6,393 nt of DNA from positions 1 through 6,393 of the forward strand of contig MWJR01000359.1 in assembly GCA_002127415.1 (NCBI GenBank). The letters run 5' to 3'. How positions within the stretch are numbered: the stretch's first letter is position 1; each line of letters opens with the position of its first letter. Below the pieces are notes generated by a model. That model was not told the DNA's origin, did not search any database, and saw only the letters and a program-made list of their open reading frames with translations. A program made the translations under genes and the position numbers. Shown piece by piece: positions 4,646-6,393 of the stretch. Source of the DNA: Calditrichaeota bacterium AABM5.125.24 (GTDB lineage Bacteria > Electryoneota > AABM5-125-24 > Hatepunaeales > Hatepunaeaceae).

Positions 4646-5233
4646 TCATTCAAGGTGATAATCAAGCAGGGTGTGCTCCGTCCGAATCGATAAACTGCCC
4701 TCAACTCCGACCCTGATAATCACCACAGGACCGACGTCCGGCTTCATACATATATCTTTGATCTCACCATCCACATCCTCTACATTGTAATGTATGCACC
4801 CATCGACAGCGCCACAGGGAACGGTTACCGAGGTGTCTGCGGAGACCACCATAAAAGTGCCGTCCTCGATCTGAGAGTGCCACCTCTCCCCGGCAGTTAC
4901 CGGATGTCTGAGCCAGAGCTCGGCCAGACCGGCAGGGTGCTCCCGATTAAACAGCAGTTTGTGCACCCCGTCCGGACCGGGGCGGTAAAACACAACCCCA
5001 TCCCGGTCGTCGTCGGTCATCCCGAACCAGCGGTCCGTGCCGAAGGTAATGGCGGTGTCAACCTCCAGCCGTGAGGTATCCCGGAGCGTGAGGACATTGT
5101 TGAAATAGACCTCCACAACTAAGTCCCAGTAATTCCCCTCCTCCATCGGCCAGAGGTTGGAGCTGCCGCTCGGACCGGCGGGGATTGCACCATCATCATC
5201 GCCGCAACCAACAAGTCCGATCAGGACAATCAA
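4646..5233 (-). CDS. Lipoprotein of unknown function (paralogue B)
   Basis: At least 195 residues, with a lipobox (G-L-V-G-C), an acidic/Gly linker (G-D-D-D-G) and a mature part starting L-W-P-M-E-E-G-N-Y-W. It shares with paralogue A the L-x-P-x-x-E-G-x-x-W start, V-D-T, G-L-A-E, P-x-x-A-G and V-P-x-G-x-x-x-G-C-x-H-Y. These are presumably membrane-anchored beta-rich envelope proteins of unknown role. The listed start is a TTG at 5233, which leaves only nine residues before the lipid Cys. The frame stays open upstream and encodes a proper signal n-region, V-N-R-R-C-L-R-L-F-L-P-V-A. GGAGGG (5279-5284) lies six bases before the codon at 5270-5272, but that codon is GTT. The true start is probably there, either non-canonical or damaged. 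Confidence 0.75.
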   Translation of the reverse strand: MIVLIGLVGCGDDDGAIPAGPSGSSNLWPMEEGNYWDLVVEVYFNNVLTLRDTSRLEVDTAITFGTDRWFGMTDDDRDGVVFYRPGPDGVHKLLFNREHPAGLAELWLRHPVTAGERWHSQIEDGTFMVVSADTSVTVPCGAVDGCIHYNVEDVDGEIKDICMKPDVGPVVIIRVGVEGSLSIRTEHTLLDYHLE

Positions 5234-5296
5234 TGCTACCGGCAGAAACAGCCTGAGACACCTGCGATTAACTGTTCTCCCTCCATATCATCTCGT

Positions 5297-5443
5297 TCAC
5301 CTCAGAATCATCACTCCAAACGCCCCCAGGATCGGGATCTGCCAGTCGGCGGTGGTGTTCAGACGCCTCTGCTCGCGCAGGGACAGAAAAAGGGATCGGC
5401 CCCTACGCGAATTTTCCAAAGAACTCGCCCTGTTCAAGAGCGC
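5297..5443 (-). other. Open frame without a start codon between DUF3795 and lipoprotein B
   Basis: The 210 bases between the two genes hold no clear gene. The frame of the DUF3795 gene, however, stays open after its TAA for 48 codons to a TGA at 5297-5299. It has protein-like composition, for example S-L-R-E-Q-R-R-L-N-T-T-A-D-W-Q-I-P-I-L-G-A-F-G-V. There is no ATG, GTG or ribosome site near its beginning, and only TTG codons could start it. It may be the remnant of a lost gene, a coding-like repeat, or chance. Confidence 0.25.
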
Positions 5444-5791
5444 TTAAATGCCCCCTCTTAGCTCCTCAAGGGCGGTTTTCGCCTCAGGCGCCATTTTGAA
5501 AAATCCGGTGAGGGGGGCGCAGGCGTAATCCTCGCAGTGGGCGCAGGTGGCCACCTTCCTATCCAAGGCGCACTTCCGGATCTCGCAGCCGCCCCGAGCG
5601 TAGGATGACAGGCGTCCGGTCTCTGACTGGCAGCCGTCGCAGGTAACGTCTTCCGGAGTGAAATCGGCTCCGAACAGCCCCTTCCACTTCTCCGCCACCC
5701 GAATCTTCGCCTGATGGTCATCGTTCCGGGTGGCGATATAGGCCTCGCAATCGGTGCAGGTCAACCCGCACTTGGCAATCATCTTTTCCAC
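5444..5791 (-). CDS. DUF3795-type cysteine-rich protein
   Basis: A 115-residue protein with ten cysteines: 8, 12, 15 (A-K-C-G-L-T-C-T-D-C), 51, 54 (C-D-G-C), 69, 74, 83, 86 (C-A-H-C) and 91. The opening M-I-A-x-C-G-L-x-C-x-x-C-x-A-Y-I-A-T and the C-D-G-C-Q centre are typical of DUF3795, small cytoplasmic proteins presumed to bind zinc or an iron-sulphur centre. Their reaction is unknown. The start is GTG at 5791 with AAAGGAG nine bases upstream. The in-frame ATG three codons later would be 18 bases away and is less likely. The gene follows nuoK on the same strand after 93 bases, so it may have its own promoter (AT-rich TATATTAT near 5839-5847 on the minus strand, weak). Nothing links it functionally to complex I. 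Confidence 0.85.
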   Translation of the reverse strand: MEKMIAKCGLTCTDCEAYIATRNDDHQAKIRVAEKWKGLFGADFTPEDVTCDGCQSETGRLSSYARGGCEIRKCALDRKVATCAHCEDYACAPLTGFFKMAPEAKTALEELRGGI

Positions 5792-5865
5792 GGTTCGGGT
5801 CTCCTTTCCCTGGTAAGGACTACTGAGGATATGGATGATAATATAGTCCGTGGTGTCACGCTGAA

Positions 5866-5881
5866 GTGCGACAGCACTTAT
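5866..5881 (-). terminator. Small hairpin after nuoK
   Basis: On the minus strand AAGTGC and GCACTT pair over six bases around TGTC, directly after the nuoK stop at 5885-5887. No T tract follows, so it is a weak candidate for the operon end or an mRNA 3' stabiliser. Confidence 0.25.
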
Positions 5882-5884
5882 TGA

Positions 5885-6190
5885 CTACCACTTCATCAGA
5901 TTAACCTGGTCGATATCCACCGTCTCCTTATGCCGGAAGATGGTGACGATAATCGCCAGCCCCACTGCCACCTCAGCCGCCGCCACCGCCATCACGAAGA
6001 AGACGAACACCTGCCCGTCGATGTTCGGGAGGTAGCGTCCGAAGGAGATGAATGCCAGGTTGACCGCGTTCAGCATCAGCTCGATAGACATAAAGATTAT
6101 CAGCGCGTTGCGGCGGGTCAGCACCCCTGCCACGCCGATGCAGAACAGCAGCGCCGACAGCCACAGATACCAGCTCAGCCCCACCGTCAC
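5885..6190 (-). CDS. nuoK: NADH-quinone oxidoreductase subunit K
   Basis: A 101-residue protein, exactly the usual NuoK length, with three membrane helices at about residues 5-24, 28-49 and 59-85. It carries the two buried glutamates required for proton pumping, E37 (M-S-I-E-L-M-L-N-A-V-N-L) and E73 (A-A-A-E-V-A-V-G-L-A-I), which correspond to E36 and E72 of the E. coli protein. NuoK is a membrane-arm subunit of complex I, related to the MrpC antiporter subunit, and takes part in coupling quinone reduction to proton transfer. The start is GTG at 6190, overlapping the nuoJ stop in GTGA, so translation is coupled. Usually nuoL would follow; here a DUF3795 gene does. The related F420H2 or ferredoxin-dependent complexes have similar subunits, so the electron donor is not fixed by this gene. 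Confidence 0.96.
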   Translation of the reverse strand: MTVGLSWYLWLSALLFCIGVAGVLTRRNALIIFMSIELMLNAVNLAFISFGRYLPNIDGQVFVFFVMAVAAAEVAVGLAIIVTIFRHKETVDIDQVNLMKW

Positions 6191-6393
6191 TTCGTCTCAC
6201 CCCCTTCCTCACCCGACGGCGGAGAGTGCCGCCTCTTGACCAATGCCACCACCCCTATAATCGCCACCAACAGCAGCACCGAAGCGATCTCGAACGGCAG
6301 CAGGAACCGCCTGAACAGCGCATCCCCGACCGCCGCTACAGTGCCCATCTCCGGGTCGAGCGACGCTGCAGCTCCGATTGAACCCTTCAGCGC
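6187..6393 (-). CDS. nuoJ: NADH-quinone oxidoreductase subunit J, C-terminal part (runs off the window)
   Basis: The last 68 codons are visible, in frame from the window edge to the TGA at 6187-6189. The end reads F-R-R-F-L-L-P-F-E-I-A-S-V-L-L-L-V-A-I-I-G-V-V-A-L-V-K-R-R, the last membrane helix of NuoJ. The P-F-E-I-A-S-V-L-L-L-V-A-I-I-G signature is conserved in the family. A charged tail of about 15 residues follows. NuoJ is a membrane-arm subunit (ND6 homologue) whose helices move during coupling. It overlaps nuoK by four bases (GTGA), standard for the nuoJ-nuoK pair. Confidence 0.93.
   Translation of the reverse strand, partial: ALKGSIGAAASLDPEMGTVAAVGDALFRRFLLPFEIASVLLLVAIIGVVALVKRRHSPPSGEEGGETK

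Noticed and set aside
5458..5721. Alternative minus-strand frame inside the DUF3795 gene
   Set aside because: It is rich in Arg, Pro and Ala with no motif, while the overlapping frame has a family-typical cysteine pattern.
5817..5851. GGACTA/TAGTCC inverted repeat upstream of DUF3795 as an operator
   Set aside because: Six base pairs over a 23-base loop is within chance expectation for AT-rich spacer DNA.

Overview
The window is a bacterial chromosomal segment of medium GC in which every gene I can support lies on the minus strand. Lipobox signal peptides, a secreted TPR protein and a complex I operon point to a Gram-negative-type respiring bacterium. Small FPL-x-x-G-type lipoproteins with a Cys/Pro-Gly-Val C-terminus are common in uncultured FCB-group lineages such as Zixibacteria. 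That placement is an impression from protein style, not a result.

Right end (5885-6393): the end of a NADH:quinone oxidoreductase operon. It holds the last 68 residues of NuoJ and a complete NuoK, with the two genes overlapping by 4 bases. NuoL does not follow. The next gene on the same strand encodes a DUF3795-type cysteine-rich protein (5444-5791). After it comes a roughly 200-base stretch with an open but start-less reading frame, then two paralogous lipoproteins (4646-5233 and 3870-4481). A C/G-tract hairpin lies between the lipoproteins.

Middle (1629-3869): a 301-base spacer holds REP-like hairpin repeats, a heptamer tandem array and a decayed copy of the 5' end of the next gene. That gene (2456-3568) encodes an exported protein with a coiled coil and C-terminal TPRs. 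It is followed 41 bases later by an AT-richer gene (1629-2414) for a membrane-anchored protein of unknown function.

Left end (1-1448): three toxin-antitoxin modules in a row. Two are tandem paralogous Phd/YefM-like antitoxin plus RelE/ParE toxin cassettes (1409-968 and 865-424). Both have an 11-base antitoxin/toxin overlap and nearly the same leader. The third is a HicB-HicA pair whose hicB carries a one-base frameshift and whose hicA runs off the window. Palindromic intergenic elements of several unrelated sequences separate these modules.

Overall the window runs from a core respiratory operon, through envelope lipoproteins, into a repeat-rich accessory zone with clustered toxin-antitoxin genes. 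I see no tRNA, rRNA, CRISPR array, transposase or integrase. The most unusual signals are the covarying hairpin repeat shared by two distant sites, the decayed duplicate next to its parent gene, and a lipoprotein gene whose best start position reads GTT.
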